From positions 1 to 38,136 of the forward strand of contig JAFPCP010000020.1 of NCBI GenBank assembly GCA_017423825.1: a stretch of DNA of 38,136 nt, in the 5' to 3' direction. Positions within the stretch are counted from its first letter, which is position 1. The number at the start of each line of letters is the position of its first letter. Below, in pieces: positions 8,802-17,012 of this stretch. The stretch comes from Clostridia bacterium (GTDB taxonomy: Bacteria; Bacillota; Clostridia; Oscillospirales; Acutalibacteraceae). The translations under genes were made by a program, and so were the position numbers. The notes beneath the pieces are model-generated. The model had not been told where the DNA came from. It made no database searches and saw only the letters and a list, made by a program, of their open reading frames with translations.

Positions 8802-8888
8802 TGGTGCGGGTAAGAGGACTTGAACCTCCACCGAATTGCTCCGATATGAACCTGAATCATACGCGTCTGCCAGTTCCGCCATACCCGC
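8802..8888 (-). tRNA. tRNA-Leu, anticodon CAG
   Basis: The 87-base gene has acceptor arm GCGGGTA pairing with TACCCGC, a long class II variable arm (TCGGAGCAATTCGGTG), the T loop TTCAAGT, and encoded ACCA. The anticodon stem TATGA/TCATA encloses TTCAGGT, so the anticodon is CAG, reading CUG. The class II shape and anticodon agree on leucine. Confidence 0.97.
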
Positions 8889-8935
8889 ATATTTTGTTTT
8901 CCGCCAAGTGACACTGCCACTCACGCGCAAGTTGG

Positions 8936-8964
8936 ATTATACAACAGCCCCTTGCAAAAGTCAA
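8936..8964 (-). promoter_or_regulatory. Promoter of tRNA-Leu(CAG)
   Basis: On the minus strand TTGACT (8964-8959) and a perfect TATAAT (8941-8936) are spaced by 17 bases. The start lies about 40 bases before the mature tRNA, implying a 5' leader that RNase P removes. Confidence 0.9.
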
Positions 8965-9012
8965 GAGGTTTTTATAACTTTTTTGACTTTTTTGCTAACC
9001 GAGAAAACCGTG

Positions 9013-9549
9013 TTATTCGCTTCGAAAAAGTTGCACCCAGAAATGCTTGTCGTTGACGTACAGGCAAGCGATGCTGACGTGGGTGTAGTTTTTGTTGAGC
9101 ATGTTTTCTTTGTGCCCTTGTTGGCTATCCCACCAACCTTGGTATACGGTTTCGGGGGATGATTGACCGCAGGCGAGGTTTTCGCCTATGTGTTGGCCGT
9201 GGATGGCGTATTGAGAAAACACGGTATTCCAAGGGTCGCCGTTTGGACGCTCGTGGGCGAAGTGCACAGTTAGTTCCAACGCGCGTGTTTGGGCGGCCTG
9301 CATCATCGGGCCGTAGTCCATTTTTAGTTGGGATAACCCGGCTGCCACACGGTCAGCATTTAGGCGACGCAGAACGCTTTGCGGCATGCTTTCGTTGAAA
9401 CTGCCGCAAGGGGTCGGGGTGCCGTAATCTACAGTGAGAGAGGCGTCCGGCAAGGAAGAGGCGGGGGTGGTGGGTTGTCGGGTGCAGCCGAGTATAACAA
9501 GGAAACTGCCGCATAAAGCTAGCAAGCGCAAAGGGCATATACGTTTCAT
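9013..9549 (-). CDS. CAP-domain (SCP/PR-1-like, YkwD-type) lipoprotein
   Basis: The 178-residue protein begins with a short basic stretch and a hydrophobic signal ending in VILGC (Cys22), a lipobox that predicts lipidation and anchoring outside the membrane. A CAP domain follows: LNADRVAAGL, HFAHERPNGDPW, IGENLACGQ, and GWWDSQQGHKENMLNKNYTHVSIAC, with the His and Glu residues of the CAP cavity. Bacterial members of this family are secreted and mostly of unknown function. AAGGAG (9563-9558) lies eight bases before the ATG. The gene diverges from a HAD phosphatase and has its own promoter. Confidence 0.92.
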   Translation of the reverse strand: MKRICPLRLLALCGSFLVILGCTRQPTTPASSLPDASLTVDYGTPTPCGSFNESMPQSVLRRLNADRVAAGLSQLKMDYGPMMQAAQTRALELTVHFAHERPNGDPWNTVFSQYAIHGQHIGENLACGQSSPETVYQGWWDSQQGHKENMLNKNYTHVSIACLYVNDKHFWVQLFRSE

Positions 9550-9596
9550 GCAAACAACTCCTTGTATGACGAGAATAAAGAAAACATTCTTGCTTT

Positions 9597-9625
9597 ATTG
9601 TAGCATGGTCGCTCGCAAAACACAA
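9597..9625 (-). promoter_or_regulatory. Promoter of the CAP-domain lipoprotein gene
   Basis: On the minus strand TTGTGT (9625-9620) and TACAAT (9602-9597) are spaced by 17 bases, with an extended -10 TGC just before TACAAT. Confidence 0.7.
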
Positions 9626-9637
9626 GAAAAATTATAG

Positions 9638-9666
9638 TTGAGAAAGGCAAAAGATTCTGCTAAAAT
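9638..9666 (+). promoter_or_regulatory. Promoter of the HAD phosphatase gene
   Basis: TTGAGA (9638-9643) and TAAAAT (9661-9666) are spaced by 17 bases. Transcription should begin near 9673, which rules out the in-frame ATG at 9669 and supports the start at 9690. Confidence 0.75.
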
Positions 9667-9689
9667 AAATGCACGAGGAGGTGCCGCTG

Positions 9690-10364
9690 ATGTGCAAAGA
9701 AAAAGAACGCTTTATTTTATTTGATTTGGACGGAACGCTGATCGATTCCGGTCGCGGCGTGATGAACTGTGTGACCTACGCCTTGGAAAAGTTTGACATC
9801 CATCCGACGGACCGCGAGGAGTTGCATCCGTACATCGGTCCGCCGCTGTTATACGCGTTTCAGCAGTATCACGGGCTCAGCGAAGAACAGGCAGAGCAGG
9901 CGCTCGCGTATTATCGAGAGAGATACACGGTTAAGGGATTGTATGAAAACGACGTGTATACGGGTTTGTATGAGACGCTGTCTTGTTTGCGGGAGCGGGG
10001 CGTACACCTGCTGGTGGCGACGTCTAAACCCGAGGAATTTGTGAAACGCATTCTGCCGCATTATGATTTGGATACGTATTTTGAATTTGTGTCGGGGGAT
10101 ACGTTTGATAAGAAGCGGCCGAACAAAGAAGCGGTGATTGCATATATAAAGCAACAATACCCGTCCATTTCCAGCGATAACACCCTCATGGTGGGGGATA
10201 CGAAATACGATGTGTTGGGCGCTCACGCTTGCGACTTGCCGGTGGTGGGTGTGTTGTATGGCTATGGTGAGCGGGAGGAAATGCTCGCTTGCGGGGTGGA
10301 TATGCTGGCAACAGATATGGCGGATTTGCGTAGAATTTTGCTGGATTGGATTGCCGGCGTGTGA
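9690..10364 (+). CDS. HAD-superfamily phosphatase, phosphoglycolate phosphatase-like
   Basis: The 224-residue protein shows all four HAD motifs: FDLDGT (Asp12 nucleophile, Asp14), ATSKP (motif II), the Lys in DKKRPNKE (motif III) and MVGDTKYD (motif IV acidic pair). A helical cap of about 60-70 residues lies between motifs I and II, as in subclass I phosphoglycolate phosphatase, PpaX or beta-phosphoglucomutase relatives. It probably removes phosphate from a small cytosolic metabolite; the substrate cannot be told from sequence. GAGGAGG (9675-9681) sits eight bases before ATG 9690, which was preferred over ATG 9669. It appears monocistronic. Confidence 0.92.
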   Translation: MCKEKERFILFDLDGTLIDSGRGVMNCVTYALEKFDIHPTDREELHPYIGPPLLYAFQQYHGLSEEQAEQALAYYRERYTVKGLYENDVYTGLYETLSCLRERGVHLLVATSKPEEFVKRILPHYDLDTYFEFVSGDTFDKKRPNKEAVIAYIKQQYPSISSDNTLMVGDTKYDVLGAHACDLPVVGVLYGYGEREEMLACGVDMLATDMADLRRILLDWIAGV

Positions 10365-10410
10365 ATCCTGTGTGTTATATAAAAAAACGAAAAATTCTTA
10401 CACTTTGCAC

Positions 10411-10439
10411 TTTACAATAAAGTATGTTTGTGTTATTAT
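10411..10439 (+). promoter_or_regulatory. Promoter of pyruvate:ferredoxin oxidoreductase gene
   Basis: TTTACA (10411-10416) and TATTAT (10434-10439), each five of six to consensus, are spaced by 17 bases. About 90 bases of leader follow before the ATG; no convincing leader structure was seen. Confidence 0.75.
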
Positions 10440-10535
10440 ATACGGTGGTGTGTTGGGGATGCGATGTTTCCAGTTAAGCGTTGTGTCCCTTTGCATAAGG
10501 CCAAATTTTCAAATCCTTAAAAGGAGGACATATCT

Positions 10536-13500
10536 ATGGCAAGAAAGTTTAAGACCATGGACGGTAACAACGCAGCCGCTCACGTATCGTATGCGTTTAC
10601 CGAGGTTGCGGGTATTTATCCTATCACCCCGTCCAGCCCCATGGCAGACTACGTTGACCAGTGGGCAGCCGCGGGTCAAAAGAACATTTTCGGCACAACC
10701 GTTAAGGTGTCCGAAATGGAATCGGAGGCCGGTGCTGCCGGTACAGTGCACGGTTCGTTGAACGCGGGTGCTTTGACCACCACCTACACCGCGTCGCAGG
10801 GCCTGCTGCTTATGATTCCCAACATGTACAAAATCGCCGGTGAATTGTTGCCTTGCGTATTCCATGTGTCGGCTCGTTGCGTAGCCTCGCATGCGCTCAA
10901 CATCTTTGGCGACCATTCCGACGTGTACGCTTGCCGTCAGACGGGCTTTGCCATGATGGCTGAGACCAACCCGCAGGAAGTTATGGATTTGGGCGCCGTG
11001 GCGCACTTGGCTTCCATCAAAGGCCGCGTTCCGTTCATCAACTTCTTTGACGGTTTCCGCACCTCGCACGAGTTGCAGAAAATCCAGATTTGGGATTATG
11101 AAGATTTGAAAGAGATGTGCGACATGGATGCCGTTGAGGCGTTCCGCAAGCGCGCATTGAACCCCGAGCGTCCTGTGATGCGCGGTTCTCACGAGAATGG
11201 CGATATTTTCTTCCAGCATCGTGAGGCGTGCAACACGTATTATGATGCGATTCCCGCTATCGTGGAAGAGTATATGCAAAAGGTGAACGAGAAATTGGGC
11301 ACCGACTATCAGCTGTTCAACTACTACGGTGCTCCGGATGCCGAGCGCGTGATCGTGGCGATGGGCTCCATCTGCGACGTGGCAGAAGAGGTTATCGACT
11401 ATCTCACCGCCAAGGGCGAAAAAGTCGGCTTGGTCAAGTGCCGTTTGTACCGTCCTTTCTGCGCGGACAAACTGGCGGCGGCCATTCCTGCTACTGTTAA
11501 GAAAGTGGCGGTTCTCGACCGCACGAAAGAGCCCGGCGCTCTGGGCGAGCCGCTGTATATGGACGTGATTACCGCCTTGGCTACGCAGGGCCGCGGCGAC
11601 ATCCGCGTGATTGGCGGTCGCTATGGCTTGGGTTCCAAGGACACCCCGCCTTCCAGCGTGTTTGCTGTGTTTGATGAGTTGAGCAAGGATGCGCCGAAGA
11701 ATCAGTTCACCATTGGTATCGTGGACGATGTGACTGGCCTTTCTCTGCCGGAAACCGACGCCCCCAACACGGCGGCGGAGGGTACCATCGAGTGTAAATT
11801 CTGGGGCTTGGGCGGCGACGGTACCGTCGGCGCGAACAAGAACTCTATCAAAATCATTGGTGACCACACGGATAAATATGTGCAGGCGTACTTCCAGTAT
11901 GACTCCAAAAAGACCGGCGGTATCACCATCAGCCACTTGCGCTTCGGCGACAAGCCCATCAAGAGCCCCTATTACATCAACAAAGCGGACTTCGTGGCTT
12001 GCCACAACCCGTCCTATGTTGTCAAGGGCTACAAGATGGTCAACGACGTGAAACCCGGCGGCGTGTTCATGATCAACTGCCAGTGGACGGCGGAAGAACT
12101 CAACAAACACATGCCGGCTGAGGCGAAACGCTACATCGCCAAGAACAACATTCAGCTGTACACCATCAACGCCATCGACCTGGCGATTGAGATTGGCATG
12201 GGCAAACGCACCAACACCATTCTGCAATCCGCTTTCTTCACGCTGGCGAAGGTTATGCCGCAAGAAGAGGCCATTCAGTACATGAAGGATGCGGCCACCA
12301 AGTCCTATTCCAAGAAGGGTATGGACATCGTGGAGATGAACCACAAGGCCATCGATGCGGGCGCGACTGCGTTTGTGAAGATTGATGTGCCGGCGGATTG
12401 GGCGGATGCCGTGGATGCCAACGATGCTGTTAAGGAAGATGGCCCCGCGAAACTGGTCAAGATGGTGGATAACATCATGAAACCGGTTGGCAAAATGGAC
12501 GGCGACAGCCTGCCTGTTTCTGCCTTCGTGGACCATGCGGACGGTACCTTCGAGCAGGGCGCGTCTGCGTATGAGAAACGCGGCGTCGCGGTGATGGTTC
12601 CCGAGTGGAACCCCGAAACCTGTGTGAAATGTAACAAATGTTCCTTCGTTTGCCCGCATGCTACGATTCGCCCCTTCGCTATGAATGACGAAGAAGTGGC
12701 CGCGGCTCCGGAGGCCATGAAGAAACACGCGAAACCGGTCATTAAGACCAACTACACCTACACGTTGGCGGTTTCTCCGCTGGATTGTATGGGCTGTGGC
12801 GTTTGCGTGGGCGTGTGCCCGACCAACTCCTTGACCATGGTGTCGCAGGAGAGCCAGGCGGCGCAACAAGAAGTGTTTGATTACTGCGTTGCCAAGGTGG
12901 GCGAAAAGGCCGAAACCGTGGGCAAAACGGTTATCAGCAGCCAGTTCAAGAAACCTCTGTTGGAGTTCTCCGGCTCCTGTGCCGGCTGTGCGGAGACGGC
13001 GTATGCGCGTCTGATCACCCAGCTGTTCGGTGACCGTATGTATATCTCCAACGCTACCGGTTGTTCTTCTATTTGGGGTGGCCCCGCGGCGACCTCTCCG
13101 TATACAACCAATAGCGAGGGCCATGGCCCCGCTTGGGCGAACTCCTTGTTCGAGGACAACGCCGAGCACGGTTTTGGTATGTACCTGGGTCAGAAGGCGG
13201 TTCGCGCTCGCTTGATTGACGATGTGAAGGAGATTCTGGATTGCGAGAAGGCCACCGATGCGGTTAAGGCTGCCTGTGAGGCGTACCTCAACACCATCAA
13301 CGATGGCGAGGCGAACGCTGCCGCTTCCAATGCTTTGGTTGCTGAGCTGGAAGCTCTGGATTGCGATTGCGATGCTTGCAAAGATATTCTGGCTAACCGT
13401 GAATTCCTGTCCAAGAAATCCGTGTGGATTTTCGGTGGTGACGGCTGGGCGTACGATATCGGCTTCGGCGGTTTGGACCACGTGCTGGCTTCCGGTGAGG

Positions 13501-14078
13501 ACGTCAACGTGATGGTCTTCGACACCGAGGTGTATTCCAACACCGGCGGTCAGGCTTCCAAGGCTTCCAACATCGGTCAGGTGGCGCAGTTTGCCGCCGC
13601 CGGTAAGGCAATTGCCAAGAAGAGCCTGGCGGAGATCGCCATGAGCTATGGCTACATCTATGTGGCTCAAATCGCTATGGGTGCTGACATGAATCAGACC
13701 ATCAAGGCGATTGCTGAGGCTGAGGCTTATCCGGGTCCGTCCTTGATTATCGGCTATTCTCCCTGTGAGATGCACTCCATCAAGGGTGGTATGGTCAACT
13801 GCCAGGCCGAGATGAAGAAGGCTGTGGATTGCGGCTATTGGAACATGTTCCGTTTCAACCCGGCTGCCAAGGCGGAGGGCAAGAACCCCTTCACCATGGA
13901 TAGCAAGGCGCCGACCACGAGCTATCGTGACTTCATCATGAACGAGGCGCGCTATGCTTCTCTGACGCGTTCCTTCCCGGATCGTGCAGAACAGCTGTTC
14001 AGCGAGGCGGAGAAAACCGCTATGGCTCGCTATGAGCACCTGGTTCGTTTGGGCGAATTGTACGCGCAAAACGTGTAA
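10536..14078 (+). CDS. nifJ: Pyruvate:ferredoxin (flavodoxin) oxidoreductase
   Basis: The 1180-residue single-chain enzyme converts pyruvate and CoA to acetyl-CoA and CO2, passing electrons to ferredoxin or flavodoxin; it is central to anaerobic energy metabolism. The N-terminal pyrimidine-binding domain opens with YPITPSSPMADYVD. The ferredoxin-like domain binds two [4Fe-4S] clusters: C696-x2-C699-x2-C702-x3-C706 and C751-x2-C754-x2-C757-x3-C761. A third, proximal cluster is expected from C815, C818, C843 and C1077. The thiamine-diphosphate motif spans about 968-1003, from GGDGWAYDIGFGG to NTGGQ. Length and order match the homodimeric clostridial and Desulfovibrio type. AAGGAGG precedes the ATG. 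Its own promoter and terminator make it a single-gene unit. Confidence 0.98.
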   Translation: MARKFKTMDGNNAAAHVSYAFTEVAGIYPITPSSPMADYVDQWAAAGQKNIFGTTVKVSEMESEAGAAGTVHGSLNAGALTTTYTASQGLLLMIPNMYKIAGELLPCVFHVSARCVASHALNIFGDHSDVYACRQTGFAMMAETNPQEVMDLGAVAHLASIKGRVPFINFFDGFRTSHELQKIQIWDYEDLKEMCDMDAVEAFRKRALNPERPVMRGSHENGDIFFQHREACNTYYDAIPAIVEEYMQKVNEKLGTDYQLFNYYGAPDAERVIVAMGSICDVAEEVIDYLTAKGEKVGLVKCRLYRPFCADKLAAAIPATVKKVAVLDRTKEPGALGEPLYMDVITALATQGRGDIRVIGGRYGLGSKDTPPSSVFAVFDELSKDAPKNQFTIGIVDDVTGLSLPETDAPNTAAEGTIECKFWGLGGDGTVGANKNSIKIIGDHTDKYVQAYFQYDSKKTGGITISHLRFGDKPIKSPYYINKADFVACHNPSYVVKGYKMVNDVKPGGVFMINCQWTAEELNKHMPAEAKRYIAKNNIQLYTINAIDLAIEIGMGKRTNTILQSAFFTLAKVMPQEEAIQYMKDAATKSYSKKGMDIVEMNHKAIDAGATAFVKIDVPADWADAVDANDAVKEDGPAKLVKMVDNIMKPVGKMDGDSLPVSAFVDHADGTFEQGASAYEKRGVAVMVPEWNPETCVKCNKCSFVCPHATIRPFAMNDEEVAAAPEAMKKHAKPVIKTNYTYTLAVSPLDCMGCGVCVGVCPTNSLTMVSQESQAAQQEVFDYCVAKVGEKAETVGKTVISSQFKKPLLEFSGSCAGCAETAYARLITQLFGDRMYISNATGCSSIWGGPAATSPYTTNSEGHGPAWANSLFEDNAEHGFGMYLGQKAVRARLIDDVKEILDCEKATDAVKAACEAYLNTINDGEANAAASNALVAELEALDCDCDACKDILANREFLSKKSVWIFGGDGWAYDIGFGGLDHVLASGEDVNVMVFDTEVYSNTGGQASKASNIGQVAQFAAAGKAIAKKSLAEIAMSYGYIYVAQIAMGADMNQTIKAIAEAEAYPGPSLIIGYSPCEMHSIKGGMVNCQAEMKKAVDCGYWNMFRFNPAAKAEGKNPFTMDSKAPTTSYRDFIMNEARYASLTRSFPDRAEQLFSEAEKTAMARYEHLVRLGELYAQNV

Positions 14079-14096
14079 TATCGTCTGAAAATGCAT

Positions 14097-14138
14097 AAAA
14101 GATGCCCCTGCTGCTATTTGCGGCGGGGGCATTTTTTT
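14097..14138 (+). terminator. Rho-independent terminator of nifJ
   Basis: ATGCCCCTGCTG (14102-14113) pairs with 14121-14132 (two G-U pairs) around a 7-base loop, with AAAAG before and seven T after, 20 bases past the stop. Confidence 0.93.
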
Positions 14139-14215
14139 CGTTTGTGTAGCGTGGTATAGTCGGCAAGGAAAAGAGAAAGCCTATTTTAGGACTAGCCAAA
14201 CCGAAAAAAATCCTG

Positions 14216-14229
14216 TATACTGGTATCAT
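14216..14229 (+). promoter_or_regulatory. Possible extended -10 promoter of dus-maf
   Basis: TATACT (14216-14221) and TATCAT (14224-14229, preceded by TGG) are both plausible -10 elements. Neither has a good -35, so the exact promoter is uncertain. The position just before the dus ribosome site suits a promoter. Confidence 0.4.
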
Positions 14230-14251
14230 TATATGTAAAGGATGGACGTAT

Positions 14252-15226
14252 GTGCATATAGGGAATGTGGAGATAGCGGGCCGTGTGGCGCTCGCACCGA
14301 TGGCCGGTGTGGCAGATCGAGCTTTTCGTAGGATGTGTATAGACCACGGGGCGGCTTATGTTGTGGGGGAGATGGTGAGCGCCAAGGGACTGACCTATGG
14401 AGACCGCAAAAGCGACAGCTTGCTTATGTTAGACGATGCGGCGCGCCCGGCGGCGATTCAGTTGTTTGGCGATGATCCGCAGACGTTGGCTCGCGCAGCG
14501 CAAATGGCGATGCAGTATAAGCCGGATTGGATTGATATCAACATGGGTTGCCCGGCGCCGAAGATTGCCGGTAACCATTGCGGCAGTGCCTTAATGCGGG
14601 AACCGGAATTGTGCCGCCGCATTATACAGGCAGTGAAAGAGGCGGTGCCGGTGCCGGTCACGGCGAAGATACGCAAAGGCTATGCCAAAGACCAGGTGAA
14701 TGCGGTGGAGGTGGCACAGGCTTGCGAAGCTGGTGGCGCAGACGCTATCACGGTACACGGTCGCACCCGCGACCAGATGTATGCGCCACCTGTGGATTGG
14801 GATTGCATTCGGCAGGTGAAACAGGCGGTTTCCGTGCCGGTGATTGGCAACGGCGATGTGGTGGATGCGCGCTCTGCGGCAGCTATGTATGAACAGACCG
14901 GCTGTGACCTTGTGATGGTGGGGCGCGGTGCGCTGGGTGCTCCGTGGGTGTTTTCCCAAATACAAGCCTATTTAGAACACGGGGTGTTGCTGCCGACGCC
15001 GGGGGTGGCACAGCGTATGACGCTGCTTATGCGGCAGGTGGAATGGATGATAGCGTATAAGGGCGAGCGGGTAGCTTTTTTGGAGGCCCGCAAGCATGCC
15101 GCATGGTATATGAACGGTTTACGTGGTGCCGCCGCGTTACGACGTCAGGCGGGGGAACTGCGCACGTGGGAGGATTTAGCCCGTTTGTGTCAGCAGGTGA
15201 TACAAGCCGAGGAGGAAAGAGCATGA
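14252..15226 (+). CDS. dusB: tRNA-dihydrouridine synthase (Dus)
   Basis: The 324-residue FMN enzyme reduces specific uridines in the tRNA D loop to dihydrouridine. Signatures are LAPMAGVADRAFRR (residues ~14-27), IQLFGDDP, the catalytic-Cys motif INMGCPAPK (Cys100), ITVHGRTRDQMY, IGNGDV and MVGRGALGAPW. Order and length fit the NifR3/DusB-type branch found in Firmicutes; the subgroup is an inference. It starts with GTG at 14252, with AAGGATGG just upstream; no ATG fits the reading frame. Its stop overlaps the maf start by four bases (ATGA), so the two genes are co-translated. Confidence 0.95.
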   Translation: MHIGNVEIAGRVALAPMAGVADRAFRRMCIDHGAAYVVGEMVSAKGLTYGDRKSDSLLMLDDAARPAAIQLFGDDPQTLARAAQMAMQYKPDWIDINMGCPAPKIAGNHCGSALMREPELCRRIIQAVKEAVPVPVTAKIRKGYAKDQVNAVEVAQACEAGGADAITVHGRTRDQMYAPPVDWDCIRQVKQAVSVPVIGNGDVVDARSAAAMYEQTGCDLVMVGRGALGAPWVFSQIQAYLEHGVLLPTPGVAQRMTLLMRQVEWMIAYKGERVAFLEARKHAAWYMNGLRGAAALRRQAGELRTWEDLARLCQQVIQAEEERA

Positions 15227-15819
15227 AACTAAAAAAAGAGATTATTTTAGCCTCGTCCTCTCCGCGTCGACAGGAGATTTTGGATTTGGCGGGAATTGCA
15301 CACCGGGTATGTCCTGCTGAAACGGAGTGGGCGCCGGTGGATTTGCCGCCGGCACAGCGTGTGTTGGCGCTGGCGCACAGCAAGGCGCAGGCGGTCGCAT
15401 CGCAACAGCCGGATGCGCTTATACTCGGCGCGGATACCATGGTTGTGCTGGATGACACCGCCCTAGGAAAACCGCCGACACCGGAGGCGGCGGTGGAGAT
15501 GCTGCTGCTTTTGCAGGGACGCACACACCGCGTGATGACCGGCGTCAGCGTTATACGCACCAATGCGGACGCAAAGATTGTAAAGCAGGATGGCTTTACA
15601 GATGTAGCGGAGGTGAGATTCTTTCCCATGACGCGGGAAGAGGCGGTTTCGTATGTACAAACCGGCGAGCCGTTAGACAAAGCGGGTGCTTACGCAATTC
15701 AGGGTTTGGGGATGCGCTTTGTCCGCGGAATACAGGGGGATTTTTACACGGTTATGGGGTTGCCGGGCGGTCGATTGATTCGATATTTGCAGAAATTTGC
15801 CCCGGATTTGTGGGAATAA
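15223..15819 (+). CDS. maf: Maf-family nucleoside triphosphate pyrophosphatase
   Basis: The 198-residue protein has the Maf hallmarks: IILASSSPRRQEIL at residues ~7-20, the ALAHSKA helix, GADTMVVLDD, LGKPPTPEAA, LLQGRTHRVMTGV, and DKAGAYAIQGLG near the end. Maf proteins hydrolyse non-canonical or canonical NTPs to NMPs and have been linked to septum formation; the gene is often next to mreB in Firmicutes, as here. GGAGG lies seven bases before the ATG, and the start overlaps the dus stop. A T7 run shortly after the stop, with only a 4-bp stem, may be a weak terminator before the mreB promoter. Confidence 0.95.
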   Translation: MKLKKEIILASSSPRRQEILDLAGIAHRVCPAETEWAPVDLPPAQRVLALAHSKAQAVASQQPDALILGADTMVVLDDTALGKPPTPEAAVEMLLLLQGRTHRVMTGVSVIRTNADAKIVKQDGFTDVAEVRFFPMTREEAVSYVQTGEPLDKAGAYAIQGLGMRFVRGIQGDFYTVMGLPGGRLIRYLQKFAPDLWE

Positions 15820-15851
15820 TAGAAAAATCTACTTTTTTTCGCAAATTATTA

Positions 15852-15880
15852 TTGAGATTTTTTTCCAATAGGTATATAAT
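15852..15880 (+). promoter_or_regulatory. Promoter of the mreB cell-shape operon
   Basis: TTGAGA (15852-15857) and a perfect TATAAT (15875-15880) are spaced by 17 bases. The leader includes a small TCGGC/GCCGA hairpin (15911-15926) just before the ribosome site. Confidence 0.85.
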
Positions 15881-15945
15881 ATTGTATTGAATGGTACAAA
15901 CTAAAACATATCGGCTTTTTTGCCGAAGGAAAGGATGTTACCCTT

Positions 15946-16953
15946 ATGTTTTTGAATCGAGATATCGGTATTGATTTGGGCACGGCGAACACCCTGGTAT
16001 ACGTTCGGGGGAAAGGCATCGTTATGCGCGAGCCTTCCGTCGTGGCCGTGGATGTAAAAAAAGATGAAGTCATGGCTGTCGGTTTTGATGCCAAAGAGAT
16101 GATTGGTCGTACACCCGGTTCGATTTCCGCGGTCCGTCCGTTGAAAGATGGCGTCATTGCGGATTTTGAAGTGACGTCTGCTATGCTGCGGTATTTCATC
16201 AAACGGGCGCTGAAATCGACCTTGTTCAATCGTCCGCGTTTGATTGTGTGTATTCCCTCCGGTGTAACCGAGGTGGAACGCCGCGCGGTGAACGAAGCGG
16301 CGCGCAATGCGGGCGCTCGTGAGGTGGAGCTGATCGAAGAGCCTATGGCGGCGGCTATCGGTGCAGGCTTGAAAGTGGATGAAGCCGCGGGCTGCATGAT
16401 CGTGGATATCGGCGGCGGCACCTCCGAGGTGGCGGTGATTTCCTTGGGCGACATCGTAACCGCACAGTCGGTGCGTGTAGCCGGTGACGATTTTGACGAG
16501 GCCATCATCTCGTACATCAAGAAGAAATACAACCTTCTCATCGGTGAGCGCACGGCGGAAGAATTGAAAATCACGTTGGGTTCCGCTTTCCCGTATGAGA
16601 ACGAATCCACCATGGACGTCAAAGGCCGCAACCTCGTGGACGGTCTGCCGAAGAATATCGTTATCAGCGCCGAGGAAGTGCGTGAGGCGTTGGCCGATCC
16701 GGTGGGAGCTATCGTGGATGCTATCAAGTCCACCTTGGAGCGTACCCCGCCGGAGTTGAGTGCGGATATCATTGATAATGGTATTATGCTGACAGGTGGC
16801 GGTGCTTTGCTGCGCGGTCTGGATATGCTGATCAATCGGGAAACCGGCATGCCGGTACACGTGGCGGAGGATCCGCTGGATTGCGTGGTCAACGGCACCG
16901 GTCGTTGCCTGGATTTGGGAATGACGAGTAATTTCCGTTCGAATCGCAGATAA
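15946..16953 (+). CDS. mreB: Rod-shape-determining actin homologue MreB
   Basis: The 335-residue protein is normal length for MreB. It has the actin-fold phosphate-1 motif [13 protein letters not shown] (residues ~7-18), the [13 protein letters not shown] stretch, [14 protein letters not shown], the phosphate-2 motif [14 protein letters not shown] (~150-163) and the adenosine-site [12 protein letters not shown]. MreB forms membrane-bound filaments that guide the elongation peptidoglycan machinery together with MreC, MreD, RodA and PBP2. AAAGGATG precedes the ATG. It heads the mreB-mreC-mreD-mrdA run, separated from mreC by a strong stem-loop that may lower downstream expression. Confidence 0.97.
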   Translation: MFLNRDIGIDLGTANTLVYVRGKGIVMREPSVVAVDVKKDEVMAVGFDAKEMIGRTPGSISAVRPLKDGVIADFEVTSAMLRYFIKRALKSTLFNRPRLIVCIPSGVTEVERRAVNEAARNAGAREVELIEEPMAAAIGAGLKVDEAAGCMIVDIGGGTSEVAVISLGDIVTAQSVRVAGDDFDEAIISYIKKKYNLLIGERTAEELKITLGSAFPYENESTMDVKGRNLVDGLPKNIVISAEEVREALADPVGAIVDAIKSTLERTPPELSADIIDNGIMLTGGGALLRGLDMLINRETGMPVHVAEDPLDCVVNGTGRCLDLGMTSNFRSNRR

Positions 16954-16959
16954 TAAGGA

Positions 16960-16990
16960 AACAGCGGGGGACGGTGTGTCTTCCGCTGTT
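16960..16990 (+). terminator. Intercistronic hairpin between mreB and mreC
   Basis: AACAGCGGGGGAC (16960-16972) can pair over 13 bases (two G-U pairs) with 16978-16990 around a GGTGT loop. It is followed by CTGTTTC, a poor U tract. It is probably an attenuating or mRNA-stabilising element letting mreB be made in excess over mreC, mreD and mrdA. Confidence 0.55.
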
Positions 16991-17012
16991 CTGTTTCAAA
17001 GGGAGATAATCG

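Noticed and set aside
2585..8888. Genomic island integrated at the 3' end of tRNA-Leu(CAG)
   Set aside because: The accessory cluster lies on the tRNA 3' side, but I found no integrase and no repeat of the tRNA 3' end near 2450-2600.
8906..8927. Shared GTGGCAGT between the tRNA-Leu leader and the 14-bp hairpin
   Set aside because: An eight-base match is expected by chance at this scale and the flanks do not extend it.
8727..8930. 67-codon ORF over tRNA-Leu(CAG)
   Set aside because: It is the translated tRNA gene and its terminator.
10509..14132. 1207-codon open frame antisense to the pyruvate:ferredoxin oxidoreductase gene
   Set aside because: It mirrors the sense codons and is His/Arg/Gly-rich with no recognisable domain and no ribosome site. 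It arises because the highly expressed sense gene rarely uses codons that give stops in that frame.
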